From an uncultured Fibrobacterota bacterium (GTDB lineage Bacteria > Fibrobacterota > Fibrobacteria > Fibrobacterales > Fibrobacteraceae): a stretch of 64,000 nucleotides of DNA. Of this stretch, positions 17,101-26,232 are shown one piece after another; position 1 is the first letter of the stretch, and each line of letters opens with the position of its first letter. A program made the translations under genes and the position numbers. The stretch spans positions 1 through 64,000 of the forward strand of contig CAIRAY010000122.1 in the NCBI GenBank assembly GCA_903876665.1, given 5' to 3'. The notes under the pieces are model-generated. The model made no database searches and was not told where the DNA came from. It saw nothing but the letters and a program-made list of their open reading frames with translations.

Positions 17101-20100
17101 GGGAGGTGAATTTGTATGTAGGAAAATTAGGGAGCGCACATCGGTGGTATCGGAGCGGGAACCATGATTATCTACCGCCCACACACGCCAGTAGTAGGTG
17201 GAATCATCCTGGAAATTTGCATAATTCTGCAGGGTACTCACCAGAACAGAATCACCCAAAACCCCTACTGTGCTACTCATTATGGCATTAAAGACCGCGT
17301 CGCGGGCAAGCTCAACGGTATAGGTCCAGGAGTCCGGAGTTCTTCCCATGGCGTCCGCATCCAGCGAAGAAAAACGCAAATACATGGACGAGGTGACCAC
17401 GCTACCAGAAGACGGACTCAGACTGGAAGGCATGGAGGGCTTTTCGTTCAGGTTGTTGAAATAAAAGAAAGAATCTGGGCTAGTGAAGGCCGAAAGCAAA
17501 CCGGCTTTATCCTTGCTTTGGACTTCCCAATAGTATTTCCCATTTTCCCTTAAATTTTCGGAACCAGCATAATCTTGCAACCGAGCTTTGGCTTTGGTGA
17601 GTCCATTCAATGCGATTAAAGGAAAGGCAAAGTTTGCATCCGCAGATACACGCAGATTGTAGGTCAAAGTATCCCGTGGATCCGAGTCTAGGCCTGTCCA
17701 CCCAAGGGAATCGACCAGCGCACGTTCGGTGCCATTCGCGATATTCAATGGCAATGGAATGGAGGGGGATTCATTGGCTTGATTCACCACAAAGCTATCG
17801 ACCACGCTTAAGGTGGAATCCCCAAACTGATCCCGAGCCCAGACGCGCCAATATTGGATGCTGTTATCCGCAATGAAAAGGCCTTGACCAGAAAAACTAA
17901 AGCCTGAGGTCACAGTGTTGAAGCTCGATTTTTCTGTGAACACACTATTATTCGCCAGCTCCACCGAATAGGATGTGGGAGTTCCGCCGGTTACCGCCAA
18001 ATCGGGCCAATCCAGATTGGGTTGCAAATTTGTAAGCGTGCTATTGGCCAGAGGCGATTCGTTGTTTGAACCCAAGTCAACAGTGGCGAGTGCTACGGTG
18101 TTCAGCTTAAGCGCACGCCACGTGGAATAGGCGGAACCGAAACCGGTATTATCCACAGCACGGATGCGGAAAAACAGCCGGAGATTGTCAAAGCTCGCAA
18201 CAGTTGTACTACCCGTTGAATTCAAGGCGATCAAAGCCGAAAGGGTTGCCGATGAGCCAGTCAATGAAGCCGTCAATTGCCGCGTCAGGGAACTGGTGTC
18301 CGATCCGGCCTCGATTTGGTAGGTGATGGTGTTGCCAACATCGGGATCCGTGGAGGCTGTCCATTGAAGAGTTGACCCAGCCCGATAGATAGAATCCGTG
18401 GGTATGCCCGAAAATGCAGTGACGGTCGGTGCCGAGTTTGTGTATTGGTAAACAAAGGTTCTGGCTCCGCTAAATCCAGAAGTGGCACCATGATTGTCCC
18501 TGGCCGCAACTCGCCAATAATAGGTGGTGCCGTTTAACAGTGTACCTGAAGAGCTCAATCCACTAAGAAGCACCCCGGAAGCCACTCCAGAAGTGGTACT
18601 CACAATGGAAGTAAATCCCGCATTTAAAGATATTTCGATGTTATAGGTCATTATGTCTGGAGTCAACCCCAAACTATCCGGATCCTTCGCCACAAAGGAA
18701 AATAGGTCGCTTTGTGTGACAATGGCGCCCTGCGCCGGTAAAGAAGGAACCGGGGTTGCGGGCGCATCATTGGTGGGATTAAACACAAAATAGTGTGTTG
18801 CGCTCGAGTAGGGGGAACAAACGGAAAACACATCGCAAGCACGAATTTTCCAATAGTACTTTCCATCATCCACTAAAGAACCCGAGCCAGTCAAATCAGC
18901 AATACGCATTTTCGAAAGCGAGAGACCCACCTGGTCGATTTCAGGAGAATTGAAACCCACATCCTCATCCACCTGAATTTCATAAGTCAATACGGCATGA
19001 GGATCAGGATCAGTGGCGGACCAACCCAAACTATCGCTCAAAATGCGCTCGGTTCCATCCGCCACATTCAACGAAGCCGATAGGACCGGTGCATCATTGG
19101 TCAAATTCACCAGTAGGCTATCCATCGCACTAACCGTGGAATCCCCAAACTGGTCATGAGCCCAGACCCGCCAATATTGCATACTATTATCCGAATAGGT
19201 GATTCCTTGCGAGCCCAGACTGAGCGTGGAGTTTGCAATGCTAACCCGGGTGGGCGCACTAAACCCAACCGTTTCGGAAAGCTCCAGCGTATAGGAATTG
19301 GGAGATCCGCCCGAAGGATTCAGGTCATCCCAATTGAGCGTTGGCTGCAACGTGGTGATGGTTGCATTGTTCTGGGGAGAGGTCGTGCCAGAGCTTAGGT
19401 CCACCGTCGCCAGGGCAACAGTATTGAATTTCACCCGACGCCAGGCAGAGAAATTGGATGCAAAACCAGTATTATCCACCGCGCGGATACGCACAAAGTA
19501 ACGCTGGTTGTCAAAACTCGATGCGGTGGTGCTACCCGAGGTATTGTCCACAATCAAGTTTTGTAGGGAAACAGATTTATCGGTGCGGGTTTCTTTCAGC
19601 TCCCGGGTTGCAGACAATGTATCTGTTTCCGCCTCAATGATATAGCTGACCACATTTCCCACATCGGGATCCGTGGATTCGTTCCATTGCAGGGTTGAGG
19701 TCAAACGGTAGATGGAGTCCGCAGGCACTCCGATAAAAAGGGTTGAGGTCGGTGGCGAATTGGTGCTTTGGTAAAGGAAGGAGCGGCCAGCCGTAGGACT
19801 GGAAGACGCCCCATGCGGGTCACGGGCAGCCACGCGCCAGTAATAGGTGTTTCCGTTGATCAAATTTGCAGCATTGTCCAGCTGACCCACAATGATTCCG
19901 CTAACCGTTCCCGTGGTTGTGCTGATGATGGAGGTGAACCCGGCATTCTGGGAAACCTCGACTGTGAAAGTAGGAACGTCGGGGGAAAGTCCTTGATTAT
20001 CTGGATCAACGGAGCTAAAGGAAAATGCATCGGTTGAAGTGAGGGTGGCGGCATCCGCCGGGGAAGCGATGGTCGGCGTTCCGGGAGCATTATTGATGGG

Positions 20101-23100
20101 ATTGAAAATGAAGTAGTGGGTCGCAATGGAATAGGGTGAACAGGCTGCGTGACTGTCGCAGGCACGGACCTTCCAATAGTATTTGCCATTGTCCACCAAG
20201 GCACCCGAGCCCGTCAGATCTGCGATGCGCACTTTGGAAAGACTGGAGGCCAAAATGGATATTTCGGGTGATCCAAAGCCACCATCGTCATCCACTTGAA
20301 TATCAAAGGTAATGGGGTCTGCGGGATCCGGATCCGTCGAGTTCCAACCCAAACTATCGGAAAGAATGCGCTCGGTACCATCAGCGATATTTAAAGAAGC
20401 AGGCACCGTGGGCGTTTCGTTCGCTTGGTTAATATGCATGCTATCGATGACGCTTGCGGTGGAATCGCCAAACTGGTCGTGAGCCCAAACACGCCAATAG
20501 TAAGTGGTATTGTCGGTTAGAGTTACGCTTTGAGTGGCAAGGTTTATGGTAGACACCGCAACACTTTTTCGTGTAGGGGAGGTGAAGGAAATGTTGGTGG
20601 AGAGGTCCACCGTATAGGAACTTGGAACACCACCCGATGCAATTAAATCATCCCAATTCAGTGTAGGTTGCAAAGAGGTGACCGTAGTGTTGTTCAAGGG
20701 GCTTGTTGTTCCCGAGGCTAAATCTACCGTAGCTAAATCCACTGTATTGAATTTGACGCGACGCCATGCTGAAAACGCAGAGGTCAGGCCGGAATTATCC
20801 ATGGAGCGCACACGTACAAAGTATCGCTGATTATCGAAACTCGATGCGACGGTGCTGCCTGTGCTGTTGGCTGCGATTAGCGCAGAAATGGTTGCGGAGG
20901 TTCCCGTGCGTGATACGGTCAGTTCCCGCGTTCCCGTTGTGGTGTCGGTTTCGGCTTCAATGACATAGCTTACCGTATTGTCCAAATCGGCGTCAGTAGA
21001 CAGGGTCCACTCGAGACTTGAGGTCAAACCATAAATGGAGTCCGAAGGAACATTGGCGAGAGTTGTGGCCGTGGGAGCTGTATTGCTAAGCTGAAAAAGG
21101 AACGAACGCCCAGCACAGGGACTTGAGCTCAAGCCATGCGGGTCACGGGCGGTGGCACGCCAATAGTAGGTATTGCCATTAACCAGACTGCCGAAATTAT
21201 TCAGAGCACTCAACAATACCCCAGATGATTTACCGATAGAAGTGCTGATTACCGCTGTAAAACCCGCATTCTGGGATATCTCTACAGTAAAGGTTGGCAC
21301 GTCTGGAGTCAAGCCCTGCTGATCCGCATCTGTAGAAGTAAAGGTTAGCTCATCACTAGGCACCACCGTTGTTGCATTAGCGGGCAAACTCAAAACAGGT
21401 GTGGTTGGTGCATCGTTGGTGGGGTTATAAAAGAAATTATTGGTTGCCACGGAAAAGGGTGAATAGGCACCCAAAGCATCTTCAGCGCGCACCTTCCAAT
21501 AATATATTCCATCGTCCACCAAAGCTCCAAATCCAGTCAAACCCGAGAGAGTCACTGTATTTGAAGCAATGCCAGTCATGGATATTTCTGGAGATGAAAA
21601 ATCCGAATTATTATCCACCATCAAATCATAGCTCAAGGATTCATTGGGGTCCGGATCGAAAGCCGTCCAAACTAGATTGTCGGCTGCAACACGTTCCGTG
21701 CCCGAAGGGACATCAATGGAGCTAATCGTTGGATCTTGAGCAAGTGCATTCGTATAGAGTATTTGGGAATTCGACAGAGTGGAGTCGCCATGACTATCCT
21801 TGGCGTACACCCGCCAATAGTAGGTCGAATTATCCACTAATCCATCGCCAACTTGCACGGCGTATGTCGTCCCCGAGCCCACAACCTTATTGATTAGAGG
21901 AGATCCAAATGCCGGATCATCATCGAGCTGCAAGCGGTAGCTTAAACTTGCATCCTCAGCATCCACATCCGCGGACACCTCCCAGGAGAGAGAGGGAAGT
22001 ACCGTCGTTTGCACAGACTGGTGCACAGGCAAATTCAGCGAAAATGCATCAGGGATGTCGTTGACTACAAGACTAACAGCCTCAAGGTATGGCGTGGCGA
22101 TTCCCGCCTGAGAATATAGCAGAGCTCGATAAAGGAAACTACCCCCTCCCAAAGAGGTGCCGTTTGCATGAATATCAATTGCGGAACTGGTTTGGGCGTA
22201 GGCGCAAGTGGAACTCGCCCATTGCACACCATTGAACCAAAGCCAACTTGTACCCCCATCCTTACTCACACAAAAGCGGATTCCTGTTCCCGATGCTTCT
22301 GTAGTGGTTGCGCCAAAACTGATGAAGCGATCATAGAGTGGTACGGTGGCGTTAGGGTATACATAAGGGCTCAACGCAGAAAAGCGCGTTTGCTCAGATT
22401 GAATGGTTTGGGTTGGCTCATTCGCCACATAGCTTCGAACACGTACAAACTTCCAAAAGGCAGCGGTAACCTGTGTATATACAGCATCATCGTAACGCTT
22501 TCCAAGTGCAATAACTTCGTTTAATATTCCGTTGGGGTGAGCATAGGTTACTGCATTACGAACATAAGAAAGTGTCAGCAAATTCTGGGTCGTAACAATC
22601 ATTTGCGTGCTATTGGGAGCCACGAGTTTCAAGGAGTGCCAGTTGTTATCGGTATGATTGACGCCAAGAGAGGTAAATGCCGCATTATTTCTGTAATAGT
22701 CGTTACCATTTAGCACCAATATCCCAAAGCCATTCGTGGTGGCATTCCAGAACCCACCAACCATATAGCCATTGGTTGGCGCTCCGACCACCGCCGGGGA
22801 ATTCAAAAACTCGGATTCGTACACGAGGGGGTAAGTGAAGGCTTTCAGGCTCTTCAAACGAGCCTTGCTGCTATCCATCTTGAGCATGCCGCCGGCGACC
22901 GTAAAGGCCGAAGCCACCTGAGTTACATCCCATATACTGGTATTAATGGAAGACCCTTCGAAGCTATCATAAAACTGAAATACGCGATTTCCATCCTGTG
23001 GAGGTGCTACAGACTCATTGGAATTGCCGTAATAAAGGAAGTAATTGGAATCTGCCTGCCCCGCAGCAATTGCCTTTCCTAGAGCAAACCAAATCTTAAC

Positions 23101-23562
23101 GTTGTTGTCCTTGGGGTAGGAACCACCACCCAGGGGCTCAAGGACCACATCCATGCCCACCCTTCCCACATCAGAAACCCAGCTAACACCATCAAAACGT
23201 TCATAGCGGTTATTCGTGGAATTCCAGTAGGCCAAGCGCAAATCCTTTCCATCATTAAGGAGCTTCCCATCATTCACCATTACATAAAAATTCTTATTGG
23301 TTGAAACCGTAAAATTTGCGGCTACCGCATCGGTGCCCGCGCTCACCTTGATGCGGGTGCGGTACAAATAATTGTTGTCAAACCATACCGGCGATGGAGC
23401 CTCGATCAAGTGCGCATTCCCACCGGATACCTCCACATTACTCGGATCGCTGGCAGAATAATCCCCCGAGGTATTAAAATCCCAGGTTTTTGTCGTAGCC
23501 AAGGCTTGCCCAAATACCACGAGGCACAGGAGACCCAAAAGGCAATAATTTCTATTCATCAT
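14155..23562 (-). CDS. Giant secreted multi-Fn3-like repeat surface protein
   Basis: About 3,135 residues. A signal peptide (cleavage after QALA) is followed by a DUF2341-like segment (KIWFALGKAI...YFLYYGNSN) and a LamG-like region to about residue 500. Then come some twenty Fn3/Ig-like domains of about 105-110 aa, each ending in a YYWRVRA-type strand and a (N)APxxP-type boundary. Sixteen of them form four super-repeats; the later ones are more divergent. The C-terminus ends in a FlgD-like/sorting-type module (FPSPVKLSAP..., WDGRNQAGAYVGNGYYVVHV). GTG 23565, ATG 23562 and ATG 23559 are all possible after AGAGGAA; the spacing suits 23562 or 23559. It heads a four-gene operon with the PorV-like, TPR/HEAT and DnaJ-STAS genes. 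Likely a surface adhesin or fibre; no catalytic domain seen. Confidence 0.8.
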   Translation of the reverse strand: MMNRNYCLLGLLCLVVFGQALATTKTWDFNTSGDYSASDPSNVEVSGGNAHLIEAPSPVWFDNNYLYRTRIKVSAGTDAVAANFTVSTNKNFYVMVNDGKLLNDGKDLRLAYWNSTNNRYERFDGVSWVSDVGRVGMDVVLEPLGGGSYPKDNNVKIWFALGKAIAAGQADSNYFLYYGNSNESVAPPQDGNRVFQFYDSFEGSSINTSIWDVTQVASAFTVAGGMLKMDSSKARLKSLKAFTYPLVYESEFLNSPAVVGAPTNGYMVGGFWNATTNGFGILVLNGNDYYRNNAAFTSLGVNHTDNNWHSLKLVAPNSTQMIVTTQNLLTLSYVRNAVTYAHPNGILNEVIALGKRYDDAVYTQVTAAFWKFVRVRSYVANEPTQTIQSEQTRFSALSPYVYPNATVPLYDRFISFGATTTEASGTGIRFCVSKDGGTSWLWFNGVQWASSTCAYAQTSSAIDIHANGTSLGGGSFLYRALLYSQAGIATPYLEAVSLVVNDIPDAFSLNLPVHQSVQTTVLPSLSWEVSADVDAEDASLSYRLQLDDDPAFGSPLINKVVGSGTTYAVQVGDGLVDNSTYYWRVYAKDSHGDSTLSNSQILYTNALAQDPTISSIDVPSGTERVAADNLVWTAFDPDPNESLSYDLMVDNNSDFSSPEISMTGIASNTVTLSGLTGFGALVDDGIYYWKVRAEDALGAYSPFSVATNNFFYNPTNDAPTTPVLSLPANATTVVPSDELTFTSTDADQQGLTPDVPTFTVEISQNAGFTAVISTSIGKSSGVLLSALNNFGSLVNGNTYYWRATARDPHGLSSSPCAGRSFLFQLSNTAPTATTLANVPSDSIYGLTSSLEWTLSTDADLDNTVSYVIEAETDTTTGTRELTVSRTGTSATISALIAANSTGSTVASSFDNQRYFVRVRSMDNSGLTSAFSAWRRVKFNTVDLATVDLASGTTSPLNNTTVTSLQPTLNWDDLIASGGVPSSYTVDLSTNISFTSPTRKSVAVSTINLATQSVTLTDNTTYYWRVWAHDQFGDSTASVIDSMHINQANETPTVPASLNIADGTERILSDSLGWNSTDPDPADPITFDIQVDDDGGFGSPEISILASSLSKVRIADLTGSGALVDNGKYYWKVRACDSHAACSPYSIATHYFIFNPINNAPGTPTIASPADAATLTSTDAFSFSSVDPDNQGLSPDVPTFTVEVSQNAGFTSIISTTTGTVSGIIVGQLDNAANLINGNTYYWRVAARDPHGASSSPTAGRSFLYQSTNSPPTSTLFIGVPADSIYRLTSTLQWNESTDPDVGNVVSYIIEAETDTLSATRELKETRTDKSVSLQNLIVDNTSGSTTASSFDNQRYFVRIRAVDNTGFASNFSAWRRVKFNTVALATVDLSSGTTSPQNNATITTLQPTLNWDDLNPSGGSPNSYTLELSETVGFSAPTRVSIANSTLSLGSQGITYSDNSMQYWRVWAHDQFGDSTVSAMDSLLVNLTNDAPVLSASLNVADGTERILSDSLGWSATDPDPHAVLTYEIQVDEDVGFNSPEIDQVGLSLSKMRIADLTGSGSLVDDGKYYWKIRACDVFSVCSPYSSATHYFVFNPTNDAPATPVPSLPAQGAIVTQSDLFSFVAKDPDSLGLTPDIMTYNIEISLNAGFTSIVSTTSGVASGVLLSGLSSSGTLLNGTTYYWRVAARDNHGATSGFSGARTFVYQYTNSAPTVTAFSGIPTDSIYRAGSTLQWTASTDPDVGNTITYQIEAGSDTSSLTRQLTASLTGSSATLSALIALNSTGSTTVASFDNLRLFFRIRAVDNTGFGSAYSTWRALKLNTVALATVDLGSNNESPLANSTLTNLQPNLDWPDLAVTGGTPTSYSVELANNSVFTEKSSFNTVTSGFSFSGQGLFIADNSIQYWRVWARDQFGDSTLSVVDSFVVNQANESPSIPLPLNIANGTERALVDSLGWTGLDSDPRDTLTYNLRVSADANFAFPLIALNGLTKAKARLQDYAGSENLRENGKYYWEVQSKDKAGLLSAFTSPDSFFYFNNLNEKPSMPSSLSPSSGSVVTSSMYLRFSSLDADAMGRTPDSWTYTVELARDAVFNAIMSSTVGVLGDSVLVSTLQNYANFQDDSTYYWRVWAVDNHGSRSDTTDVRSLIFLHTNSPPTATAWILPMADSMLTLTSNLRWLKSTDPDGNPVQYQLEATEDTTGSSRRMVSVVADTSNTFSQLIIADTMSTGDSILDDKILFLRIRANDNHAASSPYTAWLRVLTNTENDLPTLTSLVRPNPGDSLWDTQGISWQPSGQPDLRDSIIYTVQVALDSLFTGIKATATLGEADTAVAITAMTGAQWLIPGNTYFARVRALDLANQTAGWTVATRFVLSTANQRPTKPGIIFPKNSQTLQPSNLLSWSAATDADGALLKYEVLISLANAMAPSDSSQALYWKRGVTGTSLDVRQIAGFKSWKDSTVFRWSIRSYDPENFHSLADSAEYRFVSTAPDAPEVISPRDSAQALPTTPLLWHPAIDVDAGPQDSLRYIVEVDTSDLFGTIIIRDTVSDTSQLIMDLPGQSGFESNDTLVWRVRALDSHGKIGTFSTPRIFIFNRGNEAPFAPLVNGLQEDSLLYSFQSLHWQGRDPNNLDIATLKYRLQVSRSSGFGALLADSAGLTTTQIRLDQLPKLLSNLQVGKLYYWRIAATDTGGLVSEWSVTKTFGIRTWTSKLLDIPLVLDGSGSVVFPQDTLAWSLPQYKNVRFEIAMMSLDSSVRDTFPIQSLQIDSLSHVGLTVAQLESALGENLHSGTFHWWQIRALDTLYGKVGSFSAPMHFFMGDSTQADSKNTTAAWLVGKNSTLIQSADSTLAIVIPDSAFVGTVGLVLREMPDTAKVKIADLDTTTRRQVLAADTAGHFVHADRNTRPLGQKQFIIEARDLRTGEIVQPADSHAVELRYIPQFLDTLDDGTQVVHFATPGKPKVKSDFDVNMLAFYRLDEKKNRWARQQGSSFVTGPSLARKAASAKTMARPWVSMETTHFSIYTLMAANPSTAPFSDFLVFPSPVKLSAPQATLNQARISYLITETTQIEVAIYSRTGGLVWKKSMLDRPSGGSKNEVLWDGRNQAGAYVGNGYYVVHVTARPRQSGGVHHVKQIIAVYK
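16436..21740 (-). repeat. Four tandem ~1.32-kb super-repeats inside the giant gene
   Basis: Unit boundaries fall near 21740, 20415, 19095, 17770 and 16436, a spacing of 1,320-1,335 bases (about 440 residues). Each unit encodes four Fn3-like domains in the same order, beginning near GTERxxxDSLGW. Units 1-3 are very alike (shared blocks such as FNTVxLATVDL and YYWRVWAHDQFGDST); unit 4 is clearly more diverged. Confidence 0.75.
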
Positions 23563-23644
23563 CACTTCCTCTGCACATGACTAAGCGCCGGGTACCGGCA
23601 AGTACCCAGCCATCCAGTCGATCGGCAACGTTGACATTGTACAT
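23552..23644 (-). CDS. Possible 30-aa upstream ORF coupled to the giant gene
   Basis: ATG 23644 has a perfect AAGGAG six bases upstream. It opens a 30-codon frame (start MYNVNVADRL) whose stop overlaps the giant gene's first codons, an arrangement that would couple translation. A competing reading of the same bases as a promoter (TACAAT at 23641-23636) would place transcription start after this ATG, so both cannot hold together. Confidence 0.3.
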   Translation of the reverse strand: MYNVNVADRLDGWVLAGTRRLVMCRGSDDE

Positions 23645-23665
23645 TCGTAACTCCTTTTTTGTCAA
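23636..23665 (-). promoter_or_regulatory. Candidate promoter of the giant-protein operon
   Basis: On the minus strand TTGACA (23665-23660), an 18-base spacer and TACAAT (23641-23636). The leader downstream contains GGGTAC-N6-GTACCC (23590-23607), a perfect inverted repeat that could be an operator or a leader hairpin. Confidence 0.45.
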
Positions 23666-23805
23666 CAAGTTACCCCAAGTTGGACTAATTATTTCCTTGG
23701 CAAGTTTTTGGGCCCGTCATGGAAAACCCCACCTCTTGGCGGAATACTTGACCATTCCAGCGGATTATTGAAGCCATTCATCCTGCTTTAGGTACATTTG
23801 GGATT

Positions 23806-25647
23806 ATGTCCCAAACGTGGCTACCTATCTCCAAAGAAGACCTCGATGATCGTGGTTGGGACTCCCTCGATGTCATTATCGTTTCGGGCGATGCCTATGT
23901 GGATCACCCTTCCTTTGGCCATGCCGTGATTGGACGCCTGCTGGAAGCCGAAGGACTTCGTGTTGCCATTTTGCCCCAGCCCAACTGGCGCGATGATTTG
24001 CGCGACTTCAAAAAGCTAGGTGCTCCCAAGTTATTTTTTGGAGTGACTGCCGGTTGCATGGATTCCATGGTGAACCACTACACAGCGAACCGTCGCCTGC
24101 GTTCGGACGATGCCTACACTCCAGGCGGGAAGTCGGGATTTCGCCCCGATTACGCTGTGACTGTTTACACACAAATTTTGAAAAAACTCTACCCCGACAC
24201 CCCGGTCATGATCGGGGGAATCGAGGCCAGCCTTCGGCGCGTGAGCCATTATGACTATTGGTCGGACAGCCTCAAGCCTTCCGTACTGGTCGACTCGGGT
24301 GCGGACTTGCTGGTGTACGGAATGGGAGAAGAACCCCTGCTCCAGCTGGCTGGATTTTTGAAAAAAGGCATTCCCTTCAAAACCTTGCGGACCATACCCC
24401 AGACCGCGTTCCTGATGAACGCCGGCGAGCCACTTCCCATGCATAAAAAGTGGGAAGACCTGATTCTCCACAGTCACGAAGAATGCCTGGAGCATCGGGA
24501 AATGTACGCCCAGAATTTTCGCCACATCGAAACCGAATCCAACCGGGTCCATGCCCGGCGATTGTTGCAGAATGTCGGTGATCAAACCTTGGTCATCAAT
24601 CCGCCCGCACCGCCCCAGGCCATTGGCGCCATTGACCGCAGCTTTGATCTGCCCTACACGCGCCTGCCCCACCCCAGGTACAAAAAGCGTGGCTTGATCA
24701 CGGCCTACGAGATGATCAAATTTTCCGTAAACTTGCATCGTGGCTGCTTCGGTGGCTGTAGCTTCTGCACCATCTCGGCGCACCAAGGAAAATTCATCGC
24801 GAGCCGTAGCAAACAAAGTATTCTGAAAGAAGTCGATGCCATGGTCGCCATGCCCGAATTCCATGGCACCATTACCGATCTTGGAGGCCCTTCGGCCAAT
24901 ATGTACCGCATGGAAGGCAAAGACCTGAAGCGTTGTGACACCTGTGAGCGCCCCAGCTGCCTTTATCCGCAAGTCTGTTCGAACCTCGACACCCGCCATG
25001 CTCCCTTGCTTGAAATTTACGATGCCGTGCGTCGGAATCCCAAGGTAAAACATGCCTTCGTGGGTTCCGGAATCCGCTACGATCTTTTCTTGCACCCTAC
25101 GGAAGACAAGGCGCTGCAAGCCGATCACGATCTGTACATCAATACCGTGATCAGGCACCATGTCTCTGGTCGCCTCAAAGTGGCCCCCGAACACACCAGC
25201 GAAAAAGTTCTCAAAATCATGCGGAAGCCAAGCTTCTCCATGTTCGAGGAATTCAAAGCCAAATTCGAAGCCATTAACCGGGACGCAGGACTCAAGCAAC
25301 AATTGATTCCGTATTTCATCTCCAGCCATCCGGCCAGCGAACTTGCCGACATGGCAGAGCTCGCCCTGAAGACCAAGCAGCTGGGCTACAAGCTCGAACA
25401 GGTGCAGGATTTTACCCCCACCCCCATGACCCTTTCCACCGAAATCTATGCAACGGGGATTCACCCCATTTCCATGAAGCCGGTTTTCACTGCCCGCACT
25501 CCGGAACAGAAACTGGAACAGCGCATGTTCTTTTTCTGGTATCTCCCCGAAAACCGGGTCTGGATCCGCAAAGTCCTGGACAAGCTGAAATTGGGAAAAA
25601 TCTCCCGTCAGCTTCTATCCCTTACCCGAAACGAGGTTGAGGAATGA
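23806..25647 (+). CDS. ygiQ: YgiQ-family radical SAM protein
   Basis: A 613-residue member of the YgiQ (UPF0313) family. It has an N-terminal cobalamin-binding-like domain (SGDAYVDHPSFGHAVIGRLL) and a radical SAM core with the CxxxCxxC motif at Cys314, Cys318 and Cys321 (RGCFGGCSFC). A second Cys cluster (CDTCERPSCLYPQVC) is typical of the family. The substrate of YgiQ proteins is not established. ATG 23806 has no Shine-Dalgarno sequence; TACATT lies seven bases upstream. The stop overlaps the acpH start by four bases, so the two are cotranscribed. Confidence 0.93.
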   Translation: MSQTWLPISKEDLDDRGWDSLDVIIVSGDAYVDHPSFGHAVIGRLLEAEGLRVAILPQPNWRDDLRDFKKLGAPKLFFGVTAGCMDSMVNHYTANRRLRSDDAYTPGGKSGFRPDYAVTVYTQILKKLYPDTPVMIGGIEASLRRVSHYDYWSDSLKPSVLVDSGADLLVYGMGEEPLLQLAGFLKKGIPFKTLRTIPQTAFLMNAGEPLPMHKKWEDLILHSHEECLEHREMYAQNFRHIETESNRVHARRLLQNVGDQTLVINPPAPPQAIGAIDRSFDLPYTRLPHPRYKKRGLITAYEMIKFSVNLHRGCFGGCSFCTISAHQGKFIASRSKQSILKEVDAMVAMPEFHGTITDLGGPSANMYRMEGKDLKRCDTCERPSCLYPQVCSNLDTRHAPLLEIYDAVRRNPKVKHAFVGSGIRYDLFLHPTEDKALQADHDLYINTVIRHHVSGRLKVAPEHTSEKVLKIMRKPSFSMFEEFKAKFEAINRDAGLKQQLIPYFISSHPASELADMAELALKTKQLGYKLEQVQDFTPTPMTLSTEIYATGIHPISMKPVFTARTPEQKLEQRMFFFWYLPENRVWIRKVLDKLKLGKISRQLLSLTRNEVEE

Positions 25648-26231
25648 ACTTGTTGGCCCATGCCACCTTTGTCCCCTTTGGCGACCCCCTGCGAATGACA
25701 GCCTCCATTGTGGCAGACCACATTCGTGGCCCACTGGATTCCCCAGAAAACGCCAACCTGCACCCTTCCGTCCTCCAAGGAGCCCGGCTGCACCGGTCCT
25801 TGGACACACTTTCCGATAGCCATCCTTCCCTTTTGGCCGCCAAAGCCCTCTTTCCCGATTCCAACCGGCGGTTTGCCGGCGTGGCCATCGATCTGCTGGG
25901 GGACTGGATTCTGTGGAGACATTGGCGTGAGTTCCATAACGAGCCCCAGTGGGACTTCATCAAAAAATGCGAGCGCTCCATGGCAGCAGCTCGCATTCAT
26001 TTGCCACCCACCGCGACCGAGTGGGCCACCCGTATACTTTCCTCACACCTGTTGACGGCCTGCACATCTCCCCAGGGCATCCGCATTGCCAGTCGTCGGG
26101 TTTCCGGCCGATTGTCCCAACCGGACGGTCTCCAGTCCGCCTGCGAAACAGCCATTCTTGGAATATCCGCAATTGAACCGAAAATGCTCGATTTTTTCGA
26201 TTCGGCTCGGCAGTTTTTGGTACACTCTTAG
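25644..26231 (+). CDS. acpH: Acyl carrier protein phosphodiesterase-like protein (AcpH/DUF479)
   Basis: A 195-residue protein matching AcpH in length and motifs: N-terminal MNLLAHATF, SIVADHIRG (metal-binding Asp-His region of this HD-like fold), GARLHRSLD and FAGVAIDLLGDWIL. AcpH hydrolyses the 4'-phosphopantetheine arm from holo-ACP. The ATG overlaps the ygiQ stop (ATGA). Functional linkage to ygiQ is unclear. Some C-terminal divergence from the enterobacterial enzyme is visible, so activity is likely but not certain. Confidence 0.8.
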   Translation: MNLLAHATFVPFGDPLRMTASIVADHIRGPLDSPENANLHPSVLQGARLHRSLDTLSDSHPSLLAAKALFPDSNRRFAGVAIDLLGDWILWRHWREFHNEPQWDFIKKCERSMAAARIHLPPTATEWATRILSSHLLTACTSPQGIRIASRRVSGRLSQPDGLQSACETAILGISAIEPKMLDFFDSARQFLVHS

Positions 26232-26232
26232 G

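Noticed and set aside
23577-23771. 64-codon plus-strand frame between the giant gene and ygiQ
   Set aside because: It lies over the promoter region of the giant gene, has no Shine-Dalgarno sequence and no motif.
24031-25464. Long antisense frame (477 codons) opposite ygiQ
   Set aside because: The sense frame is a clear YgiQ protein with a radical SAM motif; the antisense product matches nothing and follows from codon bias.
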